Assembly (NCBI RefSeq): GCF_914271545.1
Contig: NZ_CAJZAH010000002.1
Location: 620,001-684,000, forward strand
Direction of reading: 5' to 3'
Length of the DNA: 64,000 bases
From: Cupriavidus respiraculi
GTDB taxonomy: Bacteria; Pseudomonadota; Gammaproteobacteria; Burkholderiales; Burkholderiaceae
The position numbers were made by a program, and so were the translations under genes. Below, in pieces: positions 23,877 to 31,690 of the stretch. The notes beneath the pieces were generated by a model. That model was not told where the DNA came from. It ran no database searches and saw nothing but the letters and a program-made list of their open reading frames with translations. Position 1 is the first letter of the stretch, and each line of letters starts with the position of its first letter.

Positions 23877-25756
23877 GCCCCTGCCTCCACCATTGGCAAC
23901 GCGGCCGCTGCCCGAGGCGCGCGGGTGCTGGCCATAGCGCTGTTGATGCCGCGCTCGGTGGCTGCCGCTACCGACGCCGGATTGGCGTTGGGCGCGTTCA
24001 CGGTCACGCCGGCGATGTTGTTCTGGACCGTCACCGGCGCCGACGACGGCGGCACGCGCTGTACGTCCGCCGCGCTTGCACCGCCGCCGAGCTTGTTGCC
24101 CACCCAAGATGCGGCATTGCGAAGCCAGTCAGGCGCCAGGCCGGCCAGCATGCTCTTCGCCTGCTCAACCTTTGCCAGCACCCATGTGGAAATGGCCTCG
24201 CCGATCGAAGCGAAGATCTGCCGCCCCACCTCGCCGATGCTCAGCAGCCATTCCTTCCATTTTCGGAAGCCTTCCTGCAGGTGGAACCACGCCGCATCCC
24301 AGTCGCCGCGGAACGCCGCCGCGACGGCGCTGATGAGCGACGACAGCGTCGACAGCGCCGCGCCGACGTAGGCCAGGATGCCGGCGAACACGGCACGCGC
24401 CACGTCGCCCCAGCTGCCAAACACGGTACCGAGGCCTGCGGCCTCCGCGATCCAGTTGCCGAGCGCGGTGATGCCATCGCCAATAGATCCGGCGATGGAC
24501 TGCATGCCCTCCCAGATGAGGCGCAGCGGTGTCGTGATGCCGTTGAGCGCGCCGCCCCACTCCTCGACGCCGCCCACCAGGTCGCCAAGCAGCGAGTCAC
24601 CACCGCTCAGCCACGTGTAGATGTCTTGACCGATCAGGTAGATGACGCCAAGAGCGGCCGCAATCGCGACATACGGGCCCAGAGACGCCCACGAGGCGAC
24701 CGCCAGCCGCCGGAACATCGCCAGCAGCCCGCCCGCGGCGCTCGTGGCCGAGCTCAGCGCAGCGTTCAGCCGCACGATGGCCACGCTCGCGCCGATCAAC
24801 GCCAGCACCTTCAGCACGTCCGTCAGGTTTCCCGCAAGGAATTCCACACCCTTGGCAAACCGGGCGGCCGCGCCCGTGGCGCTGTTCAGGCGGCTGATCT
24901 CTCGGCCGACGGCGTTGCGCAGCACCACCATCGCCCCGCCGAACGTGCGCGGCATGCGCTCGAACTCGGCGTTGATCTTGTCCGCCTGCTTCAGCAGTCC
25001 CTGCGCCAGCCCCTTGCTGGTGAGCTTGCCTTCCTTGCCGAGGTCCTTCAGCTGGCCGACCGTCACGCCGAAGGAGTCGGCGATCGCCTGTGCGAGCCGC
25101 GGCGCCTGCTCAATGATCGAGTTCAGCTCATCGCCGCGCAGCCCGCCGGCGCCGAGCGCCTGGCCGAGTTGCATCAGCGCCGCCTGCTGGGCGCCGGTGT
25201 CGCCGCCGCCGATGGTCATCGTCTTGCCGATGATCTCGGTCAGGTTCAGCGAGTCGGCCATGGCAAGGCCGAGGTCGCCGGCGTTGCGCTGCACCTTCTG
25301 GAACAGGTCGCCGGTGGCCGTGTATTCCTGCCGGGTGCGCTGGGCGATCGCGTAGATCTCGGCCAGCGCCGTCCGCTGCTCCTCCACGCTCTTGGTGGCC
25401 AGGCCGACGCGCCCTTCGACGCTCGACCACTCGTCCGCGATCCGGGCGGCCGAGATGATCGAATAACCGGCCACCAGCTGGCGCACAACGCTCGCGATGC
25501 CGGTATAGCTCTGGCCCATCTGCGCCGCGCTCTGCACGCCGCGCGCCTGCGCTGTGTTCAGCGAGCGCTGCGCCGTCAGCACGTCCTGCAGCCCCTGCCG
25601 CGCGCCGTCGAAGAAGCCAGCCGTGAACTCCCGCACGTTCGTGGCGCCGGTCCGTAGGCGGCCCATCGCCGTCTTGTAGATGCTCTGGTACCGCCGCAGA
25701 CCGGAGTTGTCCACCTGGTACCGCAGGACGGTGACCAGTTCTCGAATGGCGTTCAT
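23873..25756 (-). CDS. Tape measure protein
   Basis: 627 residues. The N-terminal half is helical with coiled coil (LRYQVDNSGLRRYQ, TSKGLAQGLLKQADKIN) and contains the tape-measure core segment GDELNSIIEQAPRLAQAIAD. Hydrophobic segments at about residues 310-390 (VLALIGASVAIVRL, VAIAAALGVIYLIG) would insert in the host membrane. It sets tail length and helps DNA passage. It lies directly after the frameshifted chaperone genes, the invariant order in long-tailed phages. Confidence 0.93.
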   Translation of the reverse strand: MNAIRELVTVLRYQVDNSGLRRYQSIYKTAMGRLRTGATNVREFTAGFFDGARQGLQDVLTAQRSLNTAQARGVQSAAQMGQSYTGIASVVRQLVAGYSIISAARIADEWSSVEGRVGLATKSVEEQRTALAEIYAIAQRTRQEYTATGDLFQKVQRNAGDLGLAMADSLNLTEIIGKTMTIGGGDTGAQQAALMQLGQALGAGGLRGDELNSIIEQAPRLAQAIADSFGVTVGQLKDLGKEGKLTSKGLAQGLLKQADKINAEFERMPRTFGGAMVVLRNAVGREISRLNSATGAAARFAKGVEFLAGNLTDVLKVLALIGASVAIVRLNAALSSATSAAGGLLAMFRRLAVASWASLGPYVAIAAALGVIYLIGQDIYTWLSGGDSLLGDLVGGVEEWGGALNGITTPLRLIWEGMQSIAGSIGDGITALGNWIAEAAGLGTVFGSWGDVARAVFAGILAYVGAALSTLSSLISAVAAAFRGDWDAAWFHLQEGFRKWKEWLLSIGEVGRQIFASIGEAISTWVLAKVEQAKSMLAGLAPDWLRNAASWVGNKLGGGASAADVQRVPPSSAPVTVQNNIAGVTVNAPNANPASVAAATERGINSAMASTRAPRAAAALPMVEAGA

Positions 25757-25989
25757 GTCTTTCCCCGGGCGGCCTGCGCGGCCTTCTCTTCAGCCGCCGC
25801 AACCGCGTCCAGCAGTGCGTTGGCCTTGAGCACGTCGACCAAGTCGATATGCCCCTGTCTGGCAGCCTCAAGGCTGTACATCCCCGCCTTGATGGGCCGC
25901 CAGATGATCAGCTCAGATTCGAAGTCGGCGCGGAACCGTCCGACAGCTTGCCCAGCAGCTTTTGGGCCGACCCAGAAAGGCCGACCCAC
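25753..25989 (-). CDS. Frameshift extension of the tail assembly chaperone (gpT-like part)
   Basis: The -1 frame is open from the slip site at 25995-26001 to a stop at 25753 and gives about 80 residues after the shift, ending LLDAVAAAEEKAAQAARGKT. It overlaps the end of the upstream chaperone gene and has no good independent start: only a GTG at 25989 without a ribosome site. This is the gpG/gpGT arrangement of lambda and most long-tailed phages. The fusion product would be about 214 residues. The stop overlaps the tape measure start by 4 bp. Confidence 0.82.
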   Translation of the reverse strand: MGRPFWVGPKAAGQAVGRFRADFESELIIWRPIKAGMYSLEAARQGHIDLVDVLKANALLDAVAAAEEKAAQAARGKT

Positions 25990-26396
25990 CGCGCCAAAAA
26001 ATCGGCGAAATTGTGGTGGATGACGTGTGCCATCAGTTCCAGAATCTCGCCGGCGTCGCGGAACACCAGGGCACGCGTGTCCTTGGTCAGCTTCGTGTCA
26101 CGGCCGTTGAGGGAAACGGCGATGCACTCGGGATCGAGAAGCCGGCCGGCCCACATCTCCAGCGAGGCGCCATCCAGCCGCGCGGACAGCGCCGTGATGG
26201 CCTCGGCGATCGAGGCATCGGACAGGTCCGCCGACGCGGGCCCCGGCTTGCCCTCGTCGCCCACGGCGGCCTGCAGCAGGCGGCCCACCGCGGGCAGGAT
26301 GTCGCGCTGCAGATCCCCGAACACGCGCAGTGCCGTGAACGGGTCCATCCGCTGGATGAAGTACTCGGTCTCGCCGATGGTGACTTGCTTGCGCAT
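25908..26396 (-). CDS. Tail assembly chaperone (gpG-like part)
   Basis: 162 residues. A helical soluble protein (MRKQVTIGETEYFIQRMDPF, LTKDTRALVFRDAGEILELM) located between tube and tape measure genes. Most ribosomes should end at 25908; a minority should slip at TTTTTTG and make the longer form. In lambda the two forms coat the tape measure protein during tail assembly. Its start overlaps the tube gene stop by one base. Confidence 0.85.
   Translation of the reverse strand: MRKQVTIGETEYFIQRMDPFTALRVFGDLQRDILPAVGRLLQAAVGDEGKPGPASADLSDASIAEAITALSARLDGASLEMWAGRLLDPECIAVSLNGRDTKLTKDTRALVFRDAGEILELMAHVIHHNFADFLARWVGLSGSAQKLLGKLSDGSAPTSNLS
25995..26001 (-). promoter_or_regulatory. -1 programmed frameshift slippery site TTTTTTG
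   Basis: On the minus strand the zero frame reads GAT TTT TTG, so T TTT TTG matches the X XXY YYZ heptamer in the correct phase. Slipping back one base continues as GGC GCG GTG into the open frame that runs to 25753. It lies 13 codons after VIHHN at about codon 132-134 of the chaperone gene. Confidence 0.85.
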
Positions 26397-26821
26397 CAGG
26401 CGTTACCCCCGACGAAGTAGTTGCTCTTGCCCGTCTCGATCACCCATTCACGGTTGCCGACGGTGATGCCAAACTCGGCGTTCGGAAGCTTCGTCACCCA
26501 GGCCTCCGAGGCGTTGAAGACCGTCCGACCGCGCAGGTCCGCCACCGTGATCGGGAAGATCCCGTCGCCGCCGCTGATCCGGTCCACTTGGAGCAGCGCG
26601 GACAGGATGTCGTTGCCTGTGCTGGTCTGCTGCAGCGTGATGGTGACGCGGCACCGGCGGTCCGAGGACATCGCCCGGGCCACTTCTCCGTCCGCGCCGG
26701 ACACCGAGGTCACCCCGTCGCCGACCTCCTCGATGCTGATGAAGGTGTCCTCGGCGAAGCCGGACAGCACCGCCGCGCCGACGGTCACGGTCACCCGCGA
26801 CGGGTCATAAGTTCCAGTCAT
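26396..26821 (-). CDS. Tail tube protein (DUF3277-like)
   Basis: 141 residues, beta-rich (VTVTVGAAVLSGFAEDTFIS, RRCRVTITLQQTSTGND) with the C-terminal GNREWVIETGKSNYFVGGN. The pattern matches the DUF3277 phage structural protein family, which follows the sheath in this phage type and forms the tail tube. It lies 15 bp after the sheath gene. Confidence 0.85.
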   Translation of the reverse strand: MTGTYDPSRVTVTVGAAVLSGFAEDTFISIEEVGDGVTSVSGADGEVARAMSSDRRCRVTITLQQTSTGNDILSALLQVDRISGGDGIFPITVADLRGRTVFNASEAWVTKLPNAEFGITVGNREWVIETGKSNYFVGGNA

Positions 26822-26836
26822 GTTCGTCTGCTCCGA

Positions 26837-28192
26837 TTAGAGGGCGTAGGTCAGCGTGCCCTTGATGTTGACGGCGTGGATGGCGCCGGCCAGGCGCGCG
26901 GTGAAGCTGACGTCGTTGAGCACCCGGTTCGCCTTGTCGTTGAACGGGACGTTGGCCGCACGCGGCGCGCTGATCGTGTACGACGGGATCTTCCGGCCGG
27001 TGTCGTCCAGTTCCTCCGGAGCGATGCCCCCGCGCGTCACGCCAAGGTCCAGCGTCTGGCGCATGGCGGTGGTCACCACCTGGATACCGCCGTCGGTGTA
27101 CGGCACCTTGCCGTTCGCATTGATCAGCGCCGACACGACGCTGATCTTCATCTGCTCGGCGAGCCAGTCGCGGAAGCGGATCACGTCGATCCACTCGCCC
27201 GCGGCAACCCGCCCGTTCTGCGTGATCGCGAAGTTGCGGAACGGCTCGAACGTGTTGGCGTTCTTGTTGTGCGCAGTGATCGCCTCGCCCTCGGCCAGGT
27301 TGTCCGCCGTGATGCCGGTGAGCCGGACGTTCGCCCAGGTCTCGCCGCCGGGGTAGAAGGTGAACCGGTTCGCGGCTACGGCCGCTTCCAACCACTCCAG
27401 CGCCGCGCGCTCGTGATACCAGACGGCCGTGCGGAAGAACTGGCGCTCCTGCAGCTTCGATGCGATGTCGGTGTCCACGCCGGCGTCGAGGATGCCTGCC
27501 TGCGCCGAGCCGACGCCCATCAGCTTGGCGTTGGACTCGACCCACTCGGCAGCGCTCAGGACGTCCGCCTCGACCCGGCTGGTCAGCACCACGCCATACC
27601 AGTCGTCGTTCTCGCGGCGGCACGCGGCCAGGGCGTCGGTCATCGACTCCGTGCTGGTCGGCACCTGCAGCGCCAGGTTGCCCGCGACGTCCACCGAGAA
27701 CGCCGCACCGTCGACATCGGCCGTCAGGGTGATGACCGCGCCGGCCGCCACGGCTTCGACCGGCGCCGCGGTGGCGGCGATGGCGCCCGCCAGCCCGGTT
27801 GCGATCAGCGCCGGGGTATCCGCCGGCAGCCCGGTATAGGTGGCGGTGGCCGACTGCGCGGCGCCGGTCTCGTCACGCCACTGCAACGTCGCGCGATAGA
27901 CGCTCTCCGACGCGCGCGTGACGTCAATATCGACGGTGTCGACGTGGCGCCGGCCCACGAAGCAGCGGTTCAGCGTCGGGATCTGCGCGAACACGTCGCG
28001 CACCGCCATATAGAGCGGGTCCGTGCTGGAGATGCCCAGCTCCAGCAGCTGGTCGGCGCCGGTGACGGCCATCACGCGCGGCAGCGCCACCGCGTGTGGC
28101 CCGATCACCAGCAGGTCGGAGAAGGACTGCTCCTTGATCGCCGTGGTGTTCAGGCTGATCTGAACGTTGACGATACGGTCGAGTGTTGCCAT
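26837..28192 (-). CDS. Tail sheath protein (DUF3383-like)
   Basis: 451 residues from the ATG at 28192. It begins MATLDRIVNVQISLNTTAI and contains DWYGVVLTSRVEADVLSAAEW and a C-terminal part ending HAVNIKGTLTYAL, the DUF3383 sheath pattern. Its presence shows the tail is contractile. A terminator-like hairpin lies just upstream at 28206-28228, so it may have its own promoter or depend on antitermination. Confidence 0.9.
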   Translation of the reverse strand: MATLDRIVNVQISLNTTAIKEQSFSDLLVIGPHAVALPRVMAVTGADQLLELGISSTDPLYMAVRDVFAQIPTLNRCFVGRRHVDTVDIDVTRASESVYRATLQWRDETGAAQSATATYTGLPADTPALIATGLAGAIAATAAPVEAVAAGAVITLTADVDGAAFSVDVAGNLALQVPTSTESMTDALAACRRENDDWYGVVLTSRVEADVLSAAEWVESNAKLMGVGSAQAGILDAGVDTDIASKLQERQFFRTAVWYHERAALEWLEAAVAANRFTFYPGGETWANVRLTGITADNLAEGEAITAHNKNANTFEPFRNFAITQNGRVAAGEWIDVIRFRDWLAEQMKISVVSALINANGKVPYTDGGIQVVTTAMRQTLDLGVTRGGIAPEELDDTGRKIPSYTISAPRAANVPFNDKANRVLNDVSFTARLAGAIHAVNIKGTLTYAL

Positions 28193-28205
28193 GCGTGGCT
28201 CCAAT

Positions 28206-28228
28206 GAAAAATGCCGCCCTCAGGCGGC
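28206..28228 (-). terminator. Terminator-like hairpin before the sheath gene (minus strand)
   Basis: Stem GCCGCC/GGCGGC (28213-28218 with 28223-28228), then ATTTTTC in the minus direction. It overlaps the stop codon of the tail-terminator gene at 28220. Confidence 0.6.
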
Positions 28229-28747
28229 TGGTGTCTGTTCCACGCTGGCGTGGATCGTGATGGTTGGGCCGGGCAGTGCCGCGCCTTCGGTTGTTCCTTC
28301 CGCGTTGACGGTCTCGATCAGCCCCACGTCGTCGGCCAGCGTCAGGGTGTAGCGGATGCCCAGCTCGAGCACCGCGCGCGGCTCATATGTCGTCGCGTCG
28401 CGCAGTACCGGCGCGTGCCGCACCTCTCCGACCTGGAATACGGCGAGGTCCAGCACCTCCGCCCGCTGCGCCGCGTCATTCATGTGCAGCCGCTGCCCTA
28501 GGGAGTCCAGCACGTCGAAGCTGCCCGCTCCGAAGCACTGCAGTTCCACTTGCGCATCCCGGTGGCTGGACACCGCCTGCATGCCATCCGTATCGACGGG
28601 GCCACGATGCACGGGCAGGCGTGGCGCGGCAGCGACGCGCAGCGCGATGTAGGGCTTCTCGGGCCGGCGGCCGTTCTCGTTCGCGAAGATGACGGGCACG
28701 GTCGCCGTCAGGCTTACCAGCTCGTAGATGGCCTGCTCGGGGGTCAC
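28220..28747 (-). CDS. Tail terminator/completion protein (LIC_12616-like)
   Basis: 175 residues from a GTG start at 28747, chosen because a GGAGG ribosome site lies 6-7 bp upstream. The sequence TPEQAIYELVSLTATVPVIF, the RPEKPYIALRV segment and DAQVELQCFGAGSFDVLDSL fit the LIC_12616-like phage family placed just before the sheath gene in contractile phages. It probably caps the tail. Its start overlaps the previous gene stop by 4 bp. Confidence 0.75.
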   Translation of the reverse strand: MTPEQAIYELVSLTATVPVIFANENGRRPEKPYIALRVAAAPRLPVHRGPVDTDGMQAVSSHRDAQVELQCFGAGSFDVLDSLGQRLHMNDAAQRAEVLDLAVFQVGEVRHAPVLRDATTYEPRAVLELGIRYTLTLADDVGLIETVNAEGTTEGAALPGPTITIHASVEQTPAA

Positions 28748-29106
28748 GGTTCCACCTCCAGCACCGCCAGGTAGCGGTAGTGCGGGATCACGCCGGACTG
28801 CCACGGGCTCACCGCGCGCACCAGGTAGTCGCCCGGCCGGGGACCGTGCGGCCAGACGATGCGATCGCCGTTGCCGTCGTCGGCGCCGGCGACGTCGAGC
28901 ACCGCGTCCGTGTAGACGCGCACCATCGCCTCGATGCGCCGGCCCTCCGGGAACGCCTGCAAGGTGTTGTAGTCGGACAGCGTTGCCGGCTGGACGGACG
29001 CCATGATCGTCTGCGCCGGCACGTCGCCGCCGTCCACCCACCGGCCGGCCAGCCATTGCCCTGCCGCGCGCCGCTTCACGGTGACGGGTCTGCGAAAGCT
29101 GCTCAT
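28744..29106 (-). CDS. Neck/head-tail connector protein
   Basis: 120 residues from the ATG at 29106. It begins MSSFRRPVTVKRRAAGQWL and has a C-terminal GDYLVRAVSPWQSGVIPHYR. I infer a connector or head-closure role from size and its place between the tail-completion and neck genes. No family name is certain. It overlaps neighbours at both ends by 4 bp. Confidence 0.65.
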   Translation of the reverse strand: MSSFRRPVTVKRRAAGQWLAGRWVDGGDVPAQTIMASVQPATLSDYNTLQAFPEGRRIEAMVRVYTDAVLDVAGADDGNGDRIVWPHGPRPGDYLVRAVSPWQSGVIPHYRYLAVLEVEP

Positions 29107-29558
29107 AGCTTCTGGTACCGGATGGCGTTGACAAGGGTGCCGTGGTCGATGAGCGGCGTGCTGCTGCCCTTCTGCTGGACCGTGGCGGGTGCGTTGGGCA
29201 CTGCCCACGATCGGGACTGCTGGACATGGCGCCGCTGGTGCTTCTCGACCCACAGGCCGAGCGAGTCCATGGCCTGGCCCGCACTGGCGCCGCCGGCGAC
29301 GGCATCAGCCTGCCGGTCCATGGCCGTCGCCAGCACGGTGCGGTTGCGCTCGAAGAAGTCGCGAACGAACGGGCGGGCCGGGATGGTCTCGGTGCCGTAT
29401 TCGTTGAAGATGGCGATGTCGAGCAGGTCCACGCCACTGGCGGCATCCTTCCCGGCATCGGCCTGAACCCCGACCTTTACGCCGCGGCCGGCCAGCTTCG
29501 ACATGCCGCGCACGTACTTGGCCAGCCCTCGATCAATAACCTTCACATCCGCAGCCAT
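29103..29558 (-). CDS. Neck/tail-completion protein (gp10-like)
   Basis: 151 residues. The N-terminal half (RGMSKLAGRGVKVGVQADAG) is followed by IAIFNEYGTETIPARPFVRDFF, the hallmark of the phage minor tail/neck proteins of the HK97 gp10 type. The C-terminus STPLIDHGTLVNAIRYQ is also typical. It helps join the tail to the head. Confidence 0.8.
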   Translation of the reverse strand: MAADVKVIDRGLAKYVRGMSKLAGRGVKVGVQADAGKDAASGVDLLDIAIFNEYGTETIPARPFVRDFFERNRTVLATAMDRQADAVAGGASAGQAMDSLGLWVEKHQRRHVQQSRSWAVPNAPATVQQKGSSTPLIDHGTLVNAIRYQKL

Positions 29559-29925
29559 AGGCGTGCCTCCCGACGGTGATCGCGCCGGCGCCGCAGAGGT
29601 CGGCCAGGCGCTTGTACTGGCCGTAGAAGCCGAGCGGGTCGACGACGCCGCTGCCGCCGGTGGTGTCGCCGAAGGTCCGGGACAGGTCCCCTTCCTTCTC
29701 GCTCACCACGCCCGCGACAATGACGCCGCCGCCGCCGGCCGTCTGCTGCTTGCGCCCGTACAGCAGCCAGGCCGCATACCATGCCTGCGCCTCGTCCTGC
29801 TTTGGCGCGGACAGGCAGGAAGGTCGATAGGCGGCCGCCATCTCCAGCGCTCGGGCCTTGTCTGCCTCCGGCACGTCAGCGACCGCCGGCGCGAGAAAGT
29901 CGAGCAGTTCGATGGTGGCCGCCAT
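29533..29925 (-). CDS. DUF4054 head-tail connector protein
   Basis: 130 residues from the ATG at 29925, with GGGAAG upstream. The C-terminal GFYGQYKRLADLCGAGAITVG and central EAQAWYAAWLLYGR fit DUF4054, a head completion protein found after the capsid gene. It overlaps the preceding gene's stop and the next gene's start (26 bp). Confidence 0.78.
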   Translation of the reverse strand: MAATIELLDFLAPAVADVPEADKARALEMAAAYRPSCLSAPKQDEAQAWYAAWLLYGRKQQTAGGGGVIVAGVVSEKEGDLSRTFGDTTGGSGVVDPLGFYGQYKRLADLCGAGAITVGRHAYGCGCEGY

Positions 29926-29927
29926 GC

Positions 29928-30200
29928 TCACTTCCCGGCGTCGTACAGCGCCTGCAGGTCAGGCTTCTTCGCGTCGTCGGGGTACTCAACGCCCATGGCG
30001 GCCAGCGCCTCCTTCAGCTCCGCCACCGTGCGCGGCTCGTCGCCTGCCGCCTCGCCGTCGCCCACCTGCTCGAGCACGCCGCGCTTGATCAGCACGTCGA
30101 CGCCCTTGGACTTCTCGGGCACCTCGCGCACCGCCAGCGGCGGGATGACGATCTTGCCGGCGATGGTGACGACGAACGCCTCCTTGTTTCGGACTTTCAT
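29928..30200 (-). CDS. Small head protein with HeH/LEM domain
   Basis: 90 residues from the ATG at 30200. The N-terminal strands (EAFVVTIAGKIVIPPLAVREV) are followed by a helix-extended loop-helix module (TVAELKEALAAMGVEYP, KKPDLQALYDAGK), the HeH/LEM pattern that can bind DNA or RNA. It lies between the capsid and DUF4054 genes. Its exact role in the head is unknown. Confidence 0.72.
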   Translation of the reverse strand: MKVRNKEAFVVTIAGKIVIPPLAVREVPEKSKGVDVLIKRGVLEQVGDGEAAGDEPRTVAELKEALAAMGVEYPDDAKKPDLQALYDAGK

Positions 30201-31162
30201 CACAGGCCCTCCGCCTTGGTGAGCGCCAGCGGGTAGTACACGGTCACGCCCGCGGTGCGGGCGAGGCACGGCACGACCAGTTCCAGGTTGCGCGCCTGGG
30301 CCGGCAGCTGGTTGAACGGCATGGGGTTCTCCATGCTCAGGTTCTCCTCGCCGAACTCGTACATCACGGCCAGGCTGGTGCCGCCGGTGCCGGCAGTGGC
30401 CAGCTCGGGCGCTTCCTCGTACTGCATCTGCGGGTACTTCCGCTTGAAGAACTCGGCCACCGTCAGGCCGTTCGAGTCCGGCAGCCGCTTCGACGTCATG
30501 GCTGCGTACTGCTCGTTGGGCAACGCGAAGCGGTTCGGCGTGTGGATTCCGCTCGACTGCACGCGGACGGCGCCGTAGAGCGCGTCCAGATCCGCCAGCA
30601 TCTGGTCAGCGGTGGTGGCCGGATTCGCCCAGTCGCCGTTCAGACCGACCGTCAGCCCGATGTTCGGGTGGTTGGTCAGGCCGAACAGGCCGTACTGCAC
30701 GTCGCCCACCATCGCGATCTGGTTCAGCTTCACCTCGATGGCGCGGCGCGCGGCGCTGGCCTTGCGGGTCGGCAGATTGGCGCCCAGCGCAGTGCTGGCG
30801 CGCAGCTCGGCGATGTTGTAGCCGTAGCTGTCGCCGATGTCCTTGATGCGGACCGTCTTCTCGGCGCCCTTCACGTCCGCGCGCGGCAGGTCATCCGCGT
30901 AGTTCGCCACCACCTTGGCCATGCCGACCTGGTCGTAGTAGCGGTAGGTGAAGGTCTCGGCCCATTCGGGGACCTCGGAGGTCTGCGGAACCAGCGTCAG
31001 GCCCTTCATCGGGGGCAGCTTGCGGTCGTAGGTGCGCGCCTTGACATAGTCCAGCTGGCGCGCGGCGAAGACCGACTCGTCCTCGCGCAGGCCGCCCATC
31101 TGGGGCGAGAACGCCTGAACGGCCGCCAGATCGGCTTCGTCGTAGTGCTCGTGTTGATCCAT
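30200..31162 (-). CDS. Major capsid protein (DUF2184-like)
   Basis: 320 residues. The segments MKGLTLVPQTSEVPEWAETF, the GLFGLTNHPNIGLTV stretch and RAIEVKLNQIAMVG match DUF2184 capsid proteins. It builds the head shell. The gene is preceded by a hairpin (31184-31207) and follows the cement gene, with DUF2213 protease/scaffold farther upstream. Confidence 0.9.
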   Translation of the reverse strand: MDQHEHYDEADLAAVQAFSPQMGGLREDESVFAARQLDYVKARTYDRKLPPMKGLTLVPQTSEVPEWAETFTYRYYDQVGMAKVVANYADDLPRADVKGAEKTVRIKDIGDSYGYNIAELRASTALGANLPTRKASAARRAIEVKLNQIAMVGDVQYGLFGLTNHPNIGLTVGLNGDWANPATTADQMLADLDALYGAVRVQSSGIHTPNRFALPNEQYAAMTSKRLPDSNGLTVAEFFKRKYPQMQYEEAPELATAGTGGTSLAVMYEFGEENLSMENPMPFNQLPAQARNLELVVPCLARTAGVTVYYPLALTKAEGL

Positions 31163-31183
31163 GATTTCCTCGTGGAAATGAAG

Positions 31184-31207
31184 AAGGCCCGCGCTATGGC
31201 GGGCCTT
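31184..31207. terminator. Bidirectional hairpin between cement and capsid genes
   Basis: A perfect 9-bp stem (AAGGCCCGC with GCGGGCCTT) around a 6-base loop. The plus side continues TTCTT; the minus side continues CTTC, a weak U-run. It lies in the 76-bp gap between the cement and capsid genes. Confidence 0.55.
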
Positions 31208-31238
31208 TCTTGCTCGATTGCGTGAAGGTGGTGGGCTG

Positions 31239-31688
31239 TCAGGCGGCCGGCGGCACCGCGAACGGGTTGTGCAGCTCCACCGCGGCGATGGCCGTGCCGT
31301 CGAGGAGCGTCACCTTGGCGCTGCGGAACACCGCATTCGCCAGCGTGTTGGCGCCCGCGTCCGCGACGGTGCCGTCGGCGGCGTACTTCACCGGCCCGTC
31401 CTTCGTCACCGCGCCGGCGGCCGTGACCTTCCCCCACACCAGGCCGCGCGTCATGACAGACGCGCAGTCGGTCGCGATGTACTTGTTGACGTCGAACGGG
31501 ATGGTGTGGGTCTGCAGCGAGATGCCGCGGACCTTGGTGCCCGGGCCGGGGACGACGAGTCCCTGCGCGTTCGTGCCGCAGACCAGGCCAAAGCCCAGAT
31601 CGGCGCCCACGGGGAACGACTCGACGCGGTCATCGCCCGAATCGACCTTCATGCCCGCGAAGGCGGGTTCCATTTGCTCTTCGTACAT
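31239..31688 (-). CDS. Structural cement/decoration protein (Gp24-like)
   Basis: 149 residues. The segments FPVGADLGFGLVCGTNAQG, KVRGISLQTHTIPFDV and the C-terminal AKVTLLDGTAIAAVELHNPF fit phage structural cement proteins of this capsid type, which stabilise the shell. It lies directly between the DUF2213 gene and the capsid gene. Confidence 0.8.
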   Translation of the reverse strand: MYEEQMEPAFAGMKVDSGDDRVESFPVGADLGFGLVCGTNAQGLVVPGPGTKVRGISLQTHTIPFDVNKYIATDCASVMTRGLVWGKVTAAGAVTKDGPVKYAADGTVADAGANTLANAVFRSAKVTLLDGTAIAAVELHNPFAVPPAA

Positions 31689-31690
31689 GC

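Noticed and set aside
25958-25968. A second possible slippery sequence (CCCAAAA on the minus strand)
   Set aside because: In the zero frame the codons are GCC CAA AAG, so the heptamer is not in the X XXY YYZ phase; TTTTTTG at 25995-26001 is in phase.
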